From the NCBI GenBank assembly GCA_033977485.1, contig CM066982.1, positions 39,472,218-39,536,217 on the forward strand: DNA of 64,000 bases, read 5' to 3'. The stretch comes from Hydrangea macrophylla (taxonomy: Eukaryota; Streptophyta; Magnoliopsida; Cornales; Hydrangeaceae). Below, piece after piece: positions 53,377-64,000 of this stretch (positions within the stretch are counted from its first letter, which is position 1; each line of letters starts with the position of its first letter). The notes beneath the pieces were generated by a model. It had not been told where the DNA came from, ran no database searches, and saw only the letters and a program-made list of their open reading frames with translations. The position numbers were made by a program, and so were the translations under genes.

Positions 53377-55860
53377 GGCAGACGTAAGAGTTTATATATA
53401 TATAATTGAAAATTGGCTGGTCGCGCGAGCGAGGGTCGCGCGAGGACCCCTTCGCGCGAGCGATCCGCGCGCGCGACCTTGCTTTCCTCAGGCAGACAGA
53501 AAAATTTATTAATAAAAGAAAAATGGGCTTATCGCGCGAGCGGCCCGCGCGAGCGACCTTTCGCGCGAGCGGCCCGCGCGCGCGAGGTTTGGCAGTTCTG
53601 TTTTTGTCTGTTTTCTGTTAAAGGACTGTTTGGTTCAACTTTTATATACTGTTAAGGTTCTGTTTGGGATATTTAGTTAATCAGAACTCTATTTGGTTAT
53701 GTTTTGAATGATTAAAACATTGTAGTATGATTTATCAATCCCCGTACGCATGTTGTTCCTTTAATTCAGTGTTTTGTTTAGATTCATGTGCATGTCATTC
53801 ATGTGGGGTCAGTGGTACATGCATGGGGGTGTTAGTCAGTGTGGAAAAGAGTAATGGTAGTATGGAAAGAGTATGAGTTGTGGTTGTGGTTGTAGTTTGT
53901 GGTTGTAGTTGTGGTTGTGGTTGTAGTTTGTGGTTGTAGTTGTGGTTGTGGTTGTGGTTGTGGTTGAGTTTGTGGGGAGGGTATCTTTGAAATGCGACGG
54001 TGGCAAATATGGACACTCCCTGACGCCCATGGAAGCATTAAAGTGTGTGAAGCCGAACTCGGACACTCACTGGCACCCATGGAAGTGCTAAAGTGTGGCC
54101 TACGGACACTCCCTGATAACTTGAGTCTGGATACTGTGTGAGGGCTTGCCCCGGTATTTGCATGGCGGTTAGGGTATTCAAAGTGTGAGGCATTGGACAC
54201 TCCCTGGTACCCCGGACCAAAGTGTGAGGCAAACTGGACACTCCCTGGCGCCCCGTTGCTAAAGTGTGGCTATCGTAGTATTTCAAAGAGACCAGGAGTA
54301 GGATAGTGGGTTGTTGTGGCTGTCGAGAGAAAAGAGTCGGCAAGATGAGTGTGGTGCATTGTTCTCATACACGGTCCCATCTGTGTAAATTTACCCTCTT
54401 TAAATAATGTTGTGAACGTTTTCTAAATGAGCTTCTTACTTCAATTATAAACTTGTGGATTTAAATGGGAATTGGAAAAAGGTAAGTTGGTATGTTTTAC
54501 ATTCAAAGTCATGTTAAAATAATTACACTTGAATGCCCAAAATTACAATTAAATTCATTTACACGACTAGGATCCAAATACTCGAACCCACACGGTAGTC
54601 TAAGGTGTTCCAACTTGACTGCTACCAATGTACCTGCATCTAAAATAACACACGGGGAAGTATACAATATGACAAGAATACTAAAGGCTCAAAAGTAAAT
54701 AAGCAATTGCTAGGATAAATAGACCAATCACACAACTTGACCGATCACACAAATTACTCGCTCACCCCCCAGGAGCATCATACCAGGTTCCTCTCGGTAA
54801 TATAGCTAGAGCCACCAACCTCACCTCACCCGTCTCCAGTACGTCGGTCCCTGAGGCCTGTTGGATCTTGGCAGGTGCTCCTTGCTCATATACCCATTAG
54901 TTCCATGGCATTTAGCCAAAAATAATACCTTAATAATATTTAACCAAACAAAGACATGGATTCCAATAGAAAGACATTAAACAAAGAGAGTACAAATAGG
55001 GATGACAAAAAAAATACTCCGGAGATTTAAGAGAATATTGTACACAACCCCGTACCTAAAAATGAAGTTATTTTTCAAGAAAATAATAAAGATGACAAGA
55101 TTTGACTGCGGAAGCTTTGAGAGTGTAATGCATTTTTGTGTGTGTAATTGAGATACACATGAGAGAATTGAGAAACCTTTTGAGAGTAATGAGTTACAGA
55201 GAGTTACTGAGAGTGTTGAGTGTTGAGTGTTGAGTGTTTATATAGCAATTCCTATGCTTGGAGGCTAAGCACAAAGAGTGGTTTTAATTCACACACCACA
55301 TCACATATTTTAAGAACTTGGTGCCCAAGTCTTTTGTGTGGTCTTAAAACATACATACTCAAACACATATTTTTACCACATAAAAAATTAGATTGATGTC
55401 AATTAGTAACTAGTAAGTAAAATAGGTAAGACATGTGGTCATGGGTTTGTACACACCTCACTCACGAATTTACCACATAATCATAATTATTAGGGACACA
55501 AAAATACAGGTTGCTACATTACTCCCTCCTTAATAGAGATTTCGTCCCGAAATCTGAATCTTAAATTGTTTGGTAAAAGAAACTCAAAAATTTAACAATA
55601 AAAAGTTTTTTTTTATAAGAATGACTGTATCAGATACTAAGTTATTGTTTTGTTTCAAGGCGGTCTGTGCCTTAGTTGACCCCGGTTTATAAGATGTAAT
55701 AAGATAGAAAATTTTTGTAAGCCTTGATTGCTCTGCTCTGATTATTATTGTTTATTTTGTTCGACGTTTGGGACGGAATCGATCCTTCAAACTGTCGCGA
55801 CCTACGGGTCCATAAAGGAAATTAAACGCTTTCCTTATTTATGCTACGTCGGGGCGTGAC
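53377..55860 (+). mobile_element. Inverted LTR piece fused to the truncated 5' LTR
   Basis: Reverse complement of about 45292 down to 43732: CpG arrays, CCACAA repeat, GAGTGTCC repeats and the GGGGCGTGAC end, in the opposite orientation to the rest of the element. The junction at 53374-53376 has the shared bases CCA. A foreign block (54516-55610) replaces about 180 bp of LTR. Confidence 0.85.
54516..55610 (-). mobile_element. Piece of a different chromovirus embedded in the inverted LTR
   Basis: On the minus strand: pol-end text TTTCGGGACGAAATCTC, a PPT (TTAAGGAGGGAGTAA, 55519-55533), then an LTR start TGTAGCAACC running from 55518 to 54516. The arrangement equals the 3' end of a related but distinct family. 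It is truncated within the LTR and flanked by the host LTR sequence on both sides without a TSD. Confidence 0.65.
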
Positions 55861-56860
55861 GGTATAGTTTCAACTCACCATACTAGTACACTTTGTGTAT
55901 TAGACGGAACCTACTTGGGGTAATTATCTTTATGCTGACTTATAAGATAATTAATACCTCATGACTATTATCAGTGCTTATACTCTAAATCCTAAGTTAA
56001 TTTATAGACACGTACATTTGATATTTACACTTTGATCCCTAAAAGGGTGAGATATTTAAATGGATCAATATCTCATTGAATTGGGTGACAATATTAATTG
56101 TGTGCTGGATATTAATTAATGGTGGAATCCATGTCTCAATTTTGGGATTGATGATATCCCCTTGAGAAAGCTTATAAGTTTTGATTATGTCAAACCCTAC
56201 AGGTGGATTTTATATCCCACATATCAGATAAGTTAAGCAGATGATCTCAACGAATTTTTAGAGATTAATTAAATATGATTGTCAGTAATTGTATTTAAGT
56301 TGTGGATATCTGTAATCTTAACATGGGGAGATAATAAGTATTTAATAACATGGAGCTCGAAATATATTTTTGAGATAGGGGTATGAGTGCAATTATGATT
56401 CTTTAGTGGTATGAATTATAATTTATGAAAATGAAAATCTGATTCAGTTCGAATTAGGAATTCCTAATTTCATAAGGAAGTCTATTCCTTATTGACTTCT
56501 TATGGTTTTTATCATAGCTTATATATATGCTGGTTTGGCTCTCTGCTCAGTTTGTATTTTTCCATCAAAAATATTATAACTCGAAATAAAAAAGAGAGCG
56601 TAAAAAGAGAAAACAGAAACGTAAAGGATTTCGAAGGAGCCCACACTCAGTTCAATATTCTTGCAGTAAAAGAATACGGTAGAAGATCGTGAGTTGTTAT
56701 CGAGCCCGTGTTTTCGATTCGTCTACTACAACAATCCGTTTTAGCAGTTTAAGGTAACCCTAGTTCCGCCCTTGTAGGGTTATTGTAGTTTTCACGTAAT
56801 TTTTTGCAGTACCAACTTATATGCACTATCAATGAATTCTGGGAACGCAGTTTCCTAACA

Positions 56861-56865
56861 GTCCC
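56861..56865. other. Right target-site duplication GTCCC of the solo LTR
   Basis: Matches 43410-43414. Confidence 0.8.
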
Positions 56866-57399
56866 TTGGTGTCTCCGCCCCTAATCTCTAAATGTGGTGT
56901 TATTTCAGTATCCTCCAATTAAAATTCAATGGGCAAATTATAGTATTCAGGATGTAGATTTAAAATTTAAATTTGAAAAACATGACATTACTATACTCTT
57001 ATTAAAAAGTCCCCCAAAAATGCAGAATACAGCATAAAACTATCCGAGACATCATAAAATTTCTCCAGCACAGAGAACGGCCAAATGATCCCAATTTGCT
57101 GGCAAGCTTAGACAGGACATTAACACGGGACAATAAAGCTCAGTACCACTATTGATCAAAACAAATAAGCTTGCCTACGTACATATGTTTTTGGGATAAT
57201 TCATTTTAAGTCTGTTTTTTTTTTTAAATTTATAAATTAATCTATTATTTTTTTCAAAATTAAAAAAATAAAATAACATTTTGTTTCAAAAATTTAAAAG
57301 TTGTTAAATTTTATGACATTGTGGAGCACTTTATAACGTTGGGAGGAACTCTGTGAAATGCTTGAGAGTACAAATTCCTCTAAACTTAGGGAGCAACTC
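56866..57399. other. Unassigned AT-rich sequence between two elements
   Basis: No ORF, PBS, PPT or repeat that I can recognise. The last five bases, 57395-57399 (AACTC), are the candidate left TSD of the next element. Confidence 0.5.
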
Positions 57400-59641
57400 T
57401 GTCACACCCCGATTTTTGGACAACCAAATATTTAATCCAGAGCATGTATCCAGACTAATATTCAATTCCCAAAACATCGAGAGTGACACCTTCACACATG
57501 CTAATAGAAAATTTATAGAAAACAGTATTTAATACTCGTTAAATAAGGACATGTGATCTTGTGTTTAAAGAAAAACTCTTTATTATTAAACATGTATTCC
57601 CAAACATCCATTTCATTGTAAAAGAAATAAAGTTCCATTATAAATATTATATCACTTTTCAATTTAAAAAAAACATCATTTTCATAAATAAAATGTACAC
57701 ATACAGAGTTCAGCGGAAATAAAAATAAATAAGAATAAAATCTATACATCCATTGGTCAGAGTAACTACAACGTTCCCAATACCCAATATACCATATTTA
57801 TTACAATTATACATACTGGCCCACAATGCCAGAAAATAAAATACAATCAAGTACAACAAAAATAAGTACAACTCCAATAATAAACAACACAACGACCATC
57901 TCTTTACCCAAACAGAAGCTCCAACGAAAATCTCCAAAAACTAAACCTGCACAAATACATTCGACTACGTTTCATATAGAAACGCCCCCGAATGTATAAC
58001 ACACTCGGGTCAGTCACATGACTGGTATGAGTTAAACAAAACAACAAGTCTTAGGGATCTAACTTGAACCCGTAGACAACAAATTACACTACAATACTCT
58101 TGGGCCAAGACAGGTAGTTCCACACACATATTTGGACAAAAGAGTAGTTTCCATTAATGTGGTGGCAAGTAGTTTCTTACCCAAAATCCAAAGTTACTAC
58201 GAGTTTATACTTACCTCGGATATCTATGGTAAGCCAGCCCTGCATAAAAGTTAGTGGGCCCACCATCCTGTAAATCAAATAATCACAAACCAGGCGAATA
58301 ATTCCATACATAAGCCGTCCACATTATAACTTAAATGTCGCATTCATTATTTCACGCTTATCAGTCTTATGAAATAATTCATTCTCATGATTTATTAGCA
58401 TTAAATTTATCTTTGTATTCCCTAGGTTCACCACTTGGCCACCCTCCATGGTACACCCACACATATATCCCATGTGTGCCCGGACATACTACTAACATCC
58501 ACTCTGGTGCTAGTTTGGTTGGGGTATCAACCAAACCAGGTATACACACAGAAGGCCAGTCAATATGCCTAGACGTCTAACAAATAAGCCGGGCATAAGG
58601 CTTAGGCCAGCTTGATCACGAAGCCACTGGCAAAAGGGTACACTCAGCAAGTCGAGCTACCAAAAAAAACATATCACAACAACGGGAGCGGTGAACACTA
58701 AAGAACTATGTTGCAATTATCACTTATCGTTCGTATTATCCCCAATAATTGTGAATTCCACGTTTATCACATATTTCCGTCTTATCATCCAATCACATCT
58801 CTAACTTTTAGATGTATTCCAATTTTCTTACAATAAAGGGTTTTATCAATTAACCCATAACAATATTCCCTCAATAATTTCCAATCAAATTATAAGATCC
58901 CCAATATATTATTCAACGAATCTATTTTACTCCTTTTTATCAAAATGACCACAAAATAAGGTCAGTTATTTCAGATACAATAATCTCAACCCAACATTCA
59001 ATATTAGCATACATAAAGCACATGATAAGAAATCATATTCTCCAATTTTGCCCGTTTAACTACATTAAAAACTGCTACTGTAATCTTACATTTCTGCCCA
59101 AACGGTGCAGAATAAAAAAAAACTTAAAACACAAAAAGTGTGCAGAATCACGTTTTACATAAGACACGCGGACAGAATGTTCAAATTCAAAGCCACGATT
59201 TTCTAATAATTTTCTAAAGTTTCTGCGACTGTGTAAATTAAAAAAAAAAAACGAATTTCCATATATCTCTTAATAATCATGAATATTTCATATAGAGTTT
59301 TATCAAACTAACGAACTACTCACCTAACCCTTTCGAATACCCTAAGGTCATAATCACAAAGTCACACGAAAGGGGAAAGAATATATCTAAATCACTTCAA
59401 CCATAACAACGTGTATCGATCCATTACAAAGATCTAACCCTAACAATTAAATTTTAACATACACATACATATATATACATACGTGTATATATATATATTC
59501 GGATACACAAAGTTTAACTCACCTAGTTCAATCCAAAATTGACAACCACGAATGCTCCGCAATTCCTCACGTGACCACGAATTCGGAATCCTTCTCCTTT
59601 CTCCTCCCTTTTCTTCTTCTTCTTCTTCTTCTTCTTCTTCT

Positions 59642-59712
<71 letters not shown>

Positions 59713-60190
59713 TGTTCTTTCTTTTGGGTGGCTAGGGTTTTTAATATAAGATACATGTACACTACACACACAACACATGTCAATAAAACACACAAAAATA
59801 TATAAATCCCGTTTTTCTTCTTGTGGGCTCACAAAAGAGACCTATATGAGCCCAGAATGCAGTACAAAGTATTAAAATGAGTAGCCCAATGGGTACCCAT
59901 GACCCCGGTACTAAGTTTTAATGTTAATTACATTATTTAACACATTCGCGGGCCTGTAAACACTATATAACAAAAATACATATCAACCCTTCACTTTTTT
60001 TTTTAACAAATATAAATTAATAAAATATAACTCCTAAACTAAACGCGTTCACTCATGATTTAATTTATATGTCCATCAAACACTAAAAATTTTCCAAACA
60101 CATGTCTTACATAGGCACACTCATATAACATTGCTAACTGAAAATAATAATTAAAATAATTATTTACATAGAAATTTTAGGGTTGTTACA
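57400..60190 (-). mobile_element. 3' LTR of the non-autonomous element
   Basis: On the minus strand TGTAACAACC...GGGGTGTGACA, 2791 bp. It differs from the second copy by few substitutions (for example near 57478 and 57541) and by microsatellite length. Open frames in it are AT-rich or microsatellite products. Confidence 0.85.
59611..59709. repeat. Compound microsatellite (CTT)n(CT)n(CA)n
   Basis: Uninterrupted CTT, CT and CA tracts in the LTR. The second LTR copy has the same compound at about 63606-63700 with a shorter CTT and CA part and a longer CT part. Confidence 0.9.
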
Positions 60191-60206
60191 TTTTACCCTC
60201 CTTAAA
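60191..60206 (-). other. Polypurine tract of the non-autonomous element
   Basis: TTAAGGAGGGTAAAA on the minus strand before TGTAACAACC; followed internally by ATTTCGGGACGAAATT, the same end-of-pol text as in the chromoviruses. Confidence 0.75.
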
Positions 60207-61379
60207 GAAATTTCGTCCCGAAATTTGGGATGCAACAAATACAGATAATTAATATGCATGACGTTAAACACACAATGAAAGCAATCCAACATCGAAGTGT
60301 CACTATCGTTTAACTCCCGACAGTAATGAGACCTGGTACATCGAGCGAATAATCCAAACAAGGAAACACTCATGTATATACCCATAGTCTCATATAATCG
60401 TTTGTTAAATTTTAACAGACACACAAGACACAACACCAGTAAGGTAAAGCACATAATTTCACATAAAGCACTAGATATGAACCATTTATTAAAAGCAACA
60501 ATTGATTAATTTCACAAAGATATGAATACGTGTATGCACATGTTCCCCTCTTACTGTGTCCCGCACAACACTTCATCGGGATATCCAATACTTACTTACC
60601 GCTCCAACCACATCTGAGAAATATTTACTGGCACTGAAGAGAAATATATCATTGTCTGATAATAATCAGAGTAATAATCAGAAATCAAGAAAATCCGTAA
60701 TAATAGACGGTTGTACAGAACACCCATAGAGAATATGACAGATTCGCCGATAGTATAAGAAGTCCAAATGCCCAATAAATGAAGTTCAATAATCAACTCA
60801 GTAGATAATAAAAGGGACAATAGAAATCCTGCTAATAAAATAATAAGTCTTCTGAGAATATTCAAATGCCCAATAAATGAAGTCCAATAATCAACTCAGT
60901 AGATAATAAAAGGGACAATAGAAATCCTGCTGATAAAATAATAAGTTTTCTGAGAATAAGAGAATCCCGATACTCCAATAGAATAATACCCTTCTGAATG
61001 TTAAGTTGATACTGCCAGATAATAATAACTCGAAGAAGATATTCCAGTACTACTCCTGAACTCAACCGCCTGACGAAGAAAATTACATCTCCCCTCTACT
61101 ATTTCATCCCATGAGAATTAAAATGATGCATGTTCTACTAATCAATATTAAATAACGATACCAATACTCCTAATATGGTATACATTTAAAATCAACTAAA
61201 TTTTTTTTTATTTTTATTTTTTTATTTTTTAATAATAGGTACACATCTGTAGTTAACTTTTACATAAGTAAACACATAGACACACATAACCCGAACCCAA
61301 TAAATCGCAAACCTAAAACTCTGACCAACTCCTTACTCCACATTCCGAGGATCACCTAGACTCGCTAAGCTAACCTTAA
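60207..61379 (-). other. Non-coding interior of the non-autonomous element
   Basis: No coding region. It holds a 99-bp tandem duplication (units start near 60766 and 60865; AAATGCCCAATAAATGAAG) with few differences between the copies. Poly-A/T-rich sequence lies at 61200-61240. Confidence 0.7.
60766..60963. repeat. 99-bp tandem duplication
   Basis: Two near-identical units, 60766-60864 and 60865-60963, differing at a handful of positions. Confidence 0.85.
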
Positions 61380-61391
61380 GCTCTGATACCA
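61380..61391 (-). promoter_or_regulatory. Primer-binding site, tRNA-iMet type
   Basis: TGGTATCAGAGC on the minus strand, three bases from the LTR at 61395. Confidence 0.85.
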
Positions 61392-61394
61392 AAC

Positions 61395-63633
61395 TGTCAC
61401 ACCCCGATTTTTGGACAACCAAATATTTAATCCAGAGCATGTATCCAGACTAATATTCAATTCCCAAAACACCGAGAGTGACACCCTCACACATGCTAAT
61501 AGAAAATTTATAGAAAACAGTATTTAATACTCCTTAAATAAGGACATGTGATCTTGTGTTTAAAGAAAAACTCTTTATTATTAAACATGTATTCCCAAAC
61601 ATCCATTTCATTGTAAAAGAAATAAAGTTCCATTATAAATATTATATCACTTTTCAATTTAAAAAAAACATCATTTTCATAAATAAAATGTACACATACA
61701 GAGTTCAGCGGAAATAAAAATAAATAAGAATAAAATCTATACATCCATTGGTCAGAGTAACTACAACGTTCCCAATACCCAATATACCATATTTATTACA
61801 ATTATACATACTGGCCCACAATGCCAGAAAATAAAATACAATAAAGTACAACAAAAATAAGTACAACTCCAATAATAAACAACACAACGACCATCTCTTT
61901 ACCCAAACAGAAGCTCCAACGAAAATCTCCAAAAACTAAACCTGCACAAATACATTCGACTACGTTTCATATAGAAACGCCCCCGAATGTATAACACACT
62001 CGGGTCAGTCACATGACTGGTATGAGTTAAACAAAACAACAAGTCTTAGGGATCTAACTTGAACCCGTAGACAACAAATTACACTACAATACTCTTGGGC
62101 CAAGACAGGTAGTTCCACACACATATTTGGACAAAAGAGTAGTTTCCATTAATGTGGTGGCAAGTAGTTTCTTACCCAAAATCCAAAGTTACTACGAGTT
62201 TATACTTACCTCGGATATCTATGGTAAGCCAGCCCTGCATAAAAGTTAGTGGGCCCACCATCCTGTAAATCAAATAATCACAAACCAGGCGAATAATTCC
62301 ATACATAAGCCGTCCACATTATAACTTAAATGTCGCATTCATTATTTCACGCTTATCAGTCTTATGAAATAATTCATTCTCATGATTTATTAGCATTAAA
62401 TTTATCTTTGTATTCCCTAGGTTCACCACTTGGCCACCCTCCATGGTACACCCACACATATATCCCATGTGTGCCCGGACATACTACTAACATCCACTCT
62501 GGTGCTAGTTTGGTTGGGGTATCAACCAAACCAGGTATACACACAGAAGGCCAGTCAATATGCCTAGACGTCTAACAAATAAGCCGGGCATATAGGCTTA
62601 GGCCAGCTTGATCACGAAGCCACTGGCAAAAGGGTACACTCAGCAAGTCGAGCTACCAAAAAAAACATATCACAACAACGGGAGCGGTGAACACTAAAGA
62701 ACTATGTTGCAATTATCACTTATCGTTCGTATTATCCCCAATAATTGTGAATTCCACGTTTATCACATATTTCCGTCTTATCATCCAATCACATCTCTAA
62801 CTTTTAGATGTATTCCAATTTTCTTACAATAAAGGGTTTTATCAATTAACCCATAACAATATTCCCTCAATAATTTCCAATCAAATTATAAGATCCCCAA
62901 TATATTATTCAACGAATCTATTTTACTCCTTTTTATCAAAATGACCACAAAATAAGGTCAGTTATTTCAGATACAATAATCTCAACCCAACATTCAATAT
63001 TAGCATACATAAAGCACATGATAAGAAATCATATTCTCCAATTTTGCCCGTTTAACTACATTAAAAACTGCTACTGTAATCTTACATTTCTGCCCAAACG
63101 GTGCAGAATAAAAAAAAACTTAAAACACAAAAAGTGTGCAGAATCACGTTTTACATAAGACACGCGGACAGAATGTTCAAATTCAAAGCCACGATTTTCT
63201 AATAATTTTCTAAAGTTTCTGCGACTGTGTAAATTAAAAAAAAAAACGAATTTCCATATATCTCTTAATAATCATGAATATTTCATATAGAGTTTTATCA
63301 AACTAACGAACTACTCACCTAACCCTTTCGAATACCCTAAGGTCATAATCACAAAGTCACACGAAAGGGGAAAGAATATATCTAAATCACTTCAACCATA
63401 ACAACGTGTATCGATCCATTACAAAGATCTAACCCTAACAATTAAATTTTAACATACACATACATATATATACATACGTGTATATATATATATTCGGATA
63501 CACAAAGTTTAACTCACCTAGTTCAATCCAAAATTGACAACCACGAATGCTCCGCAATTCCTCACGTGACCACGAATTCGGAATCCTTCTCCTTTCTCCT
63601 CCCTTTTCTTCTTCTTCTTCTTCTTCTTCTTCT

Positions 63634-63704
<71 letters not shown>

Positions 63705-64000
63705 TGTTCTTTCTTTTGGGTGGCTAGGGTTTTTAATATAAGATACATGTACACTACACACACAACACATGTCAATAAAACACACAAAAATATATAAATT
63801 CCGTTTTTCTTCTTGTGGGCTCACAAAAGAGACCTATATGAGCCCAGAATGCAGTACAAAGTATTAAAATGAGTAGCCCAATGGGTACCCATGACCCCGG
63901 TACTAAGTTTTAATGTTAATTACATTATTTAACACATTCGCGGGCCTGTAAACACTATATAACAAAAATACATATCAACCCTTCACTTTTTTTTTTAACA
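61395..64000 (-). mobile_element. 5' LTR of the non-autonomous element (truncated by the window)
   Basis: Matches 57400-60005 at an offset of 3995 (a few bases less after the microsatellite). The last 185 bp or so and the right TSD lie beyond the window. Confidence 0.85.

Larger units (their letters stand above)
43732..55860 (-). mobile_element. Chromovirus (Tekay/Del-type) insertion with aberrant inverted right end
   Basis: Minus-strand element: 3' LTR 43732-46758, PPT, pol, gag, extra ORF, PBS, then a truncated 5' LTR (52355-53376) joined to an inverted LTR piece (53377-55860). Both outer termini are therefore the U5 end (GGGGCGTGACA). At the right end the terminal A is missing, and the flanks (GAAAC left, GGTAT right) show no target duplication, so the right junction was not made by normal integration. 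Confidence 0.85.
43415..56860. mobile_element. Solo LTR (about 1.32 kb) split by the chromovirus insertion
   Basis: TGTTAGGG... at 43415 and ...CCTAACA at 56860 form an inverted terminal repeat flanked by GTCCC. Removing 43732-55860 leaves 1317 bp with a TATATATA box at about 56520 and no PBS, PPT or coding sequence, which fits a solo LTR left by LTR-LTR recombination. The family is not recognised; strand is inferred as plus from the TATA position. Confidence 0.7.
57400..64000 (-). mobile_element. Non-autonomous LTR retrotransposon with LTRs longer than its interior (right end outside window)
   Basis: Two direct LTR copies start TGTCACACCCCGATTT at 57400 and 61395. The first is 2791 bp; the second is cut by the window after 2606 bp. 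The interior (60191-61394) is only 1204 bp, bounded by a PPT beside the first LTR and a tRNA-iMet PBS beside the second, so the element is on the minus strand. No gag or pol is present; it must use proteins of a chromovirus such as the one at 43732-55860. Confidence 0.85.

Noticed and set aside
59440..59832. ORFs coding for Cys-Val and Glu-Arg repeats
   Set aside because: Products of the CA/CT/CTT microsatellite; identical artefacts recur in the second LTR.

Overview
The window looks like angiosperm nuclear DNA made almost entirely of nested LTR retrotransposons. I see no ordinary host gene, rRNA, complete tRNA gene or prokaryotic feature. The evidence is plant Ty3/gypsy polyproteins (Tat/Ogre type with two RNase H domains; a chromovirus with a C-terminal chromodomain), plant-type primer-binding sites (tRNA-Arg, tRNA-Asp and tRNA-iMet classes), plant mobile-domain and DUF7745-like cargo genes, and GT-AG introns.

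Layout. 1-5322: 5' end of a minus-strand Tat-type element (gag start, leader, a primer-binding site that continues into a 50-nt tRNA-Arg copy, and a 3.4-kb LTR). 5323-12208: remains of a plus-strand Athila-like element with a nonsense-mutated ORF and a 3' LTR rich in TCGATCGA motifs. 12209-40178: a minus-strand non-autonomous relative (1.55-kb LTRs, tRNA-Asp-type PBS). It is split by a complete, very young 21,002-bp Tat/Ogre-like element at 16417-37418, with identical 3309-bp LTR lengths, TSD GGTAC and one LTR difference noticed. 40181-43409: eroded chromovirus and LTR fragments. 43415-56860: a solo LTR with TSD GTCCC, interrupted at 43732-55860 by an aberrant chromovirus insertion whose right end is an inverted LTR. 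57400-64000: a non-autonomous element with 2.8-kb LTRs and only 1.2 kb of internal sequence; its second LTR runs off the window.

How the parts work together. The 21-kb element encodes one uninterrupted Gag-protease-RT-RNaseH-aRNaseH-integrase polyprotein on the plus strand. Between polyprotein and 3' LTR it carries an antisense cassette. This holds a six-exon plant-mobile-domain gene (562 codons, all exons multiples of three, all introns GT-AG) and a DUF7745-like ORF. The cassette is bracketed by two copies of the element's 3'-terminal motifs. A 61-bp triple GC palindrome lies upstream of the LTR TATA box and again upstream of the antisense gene.

Most notable: (i) the tRNA-Arg half-copy next to the LTR, which reads GCG where the gene would have ACG and ends at tRNA position 27; (ii) the intact spliced antisense cargo; (iii) the chromovirus insertion with U5 ends at both termini and a 3-bp microhomology inversion junction; (iv) CpG-rich short palindrome arrays in the LTRs of several unrelated families. 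Boundaries and translations were read by eye; homology statements are from motif recognition, not database searches.
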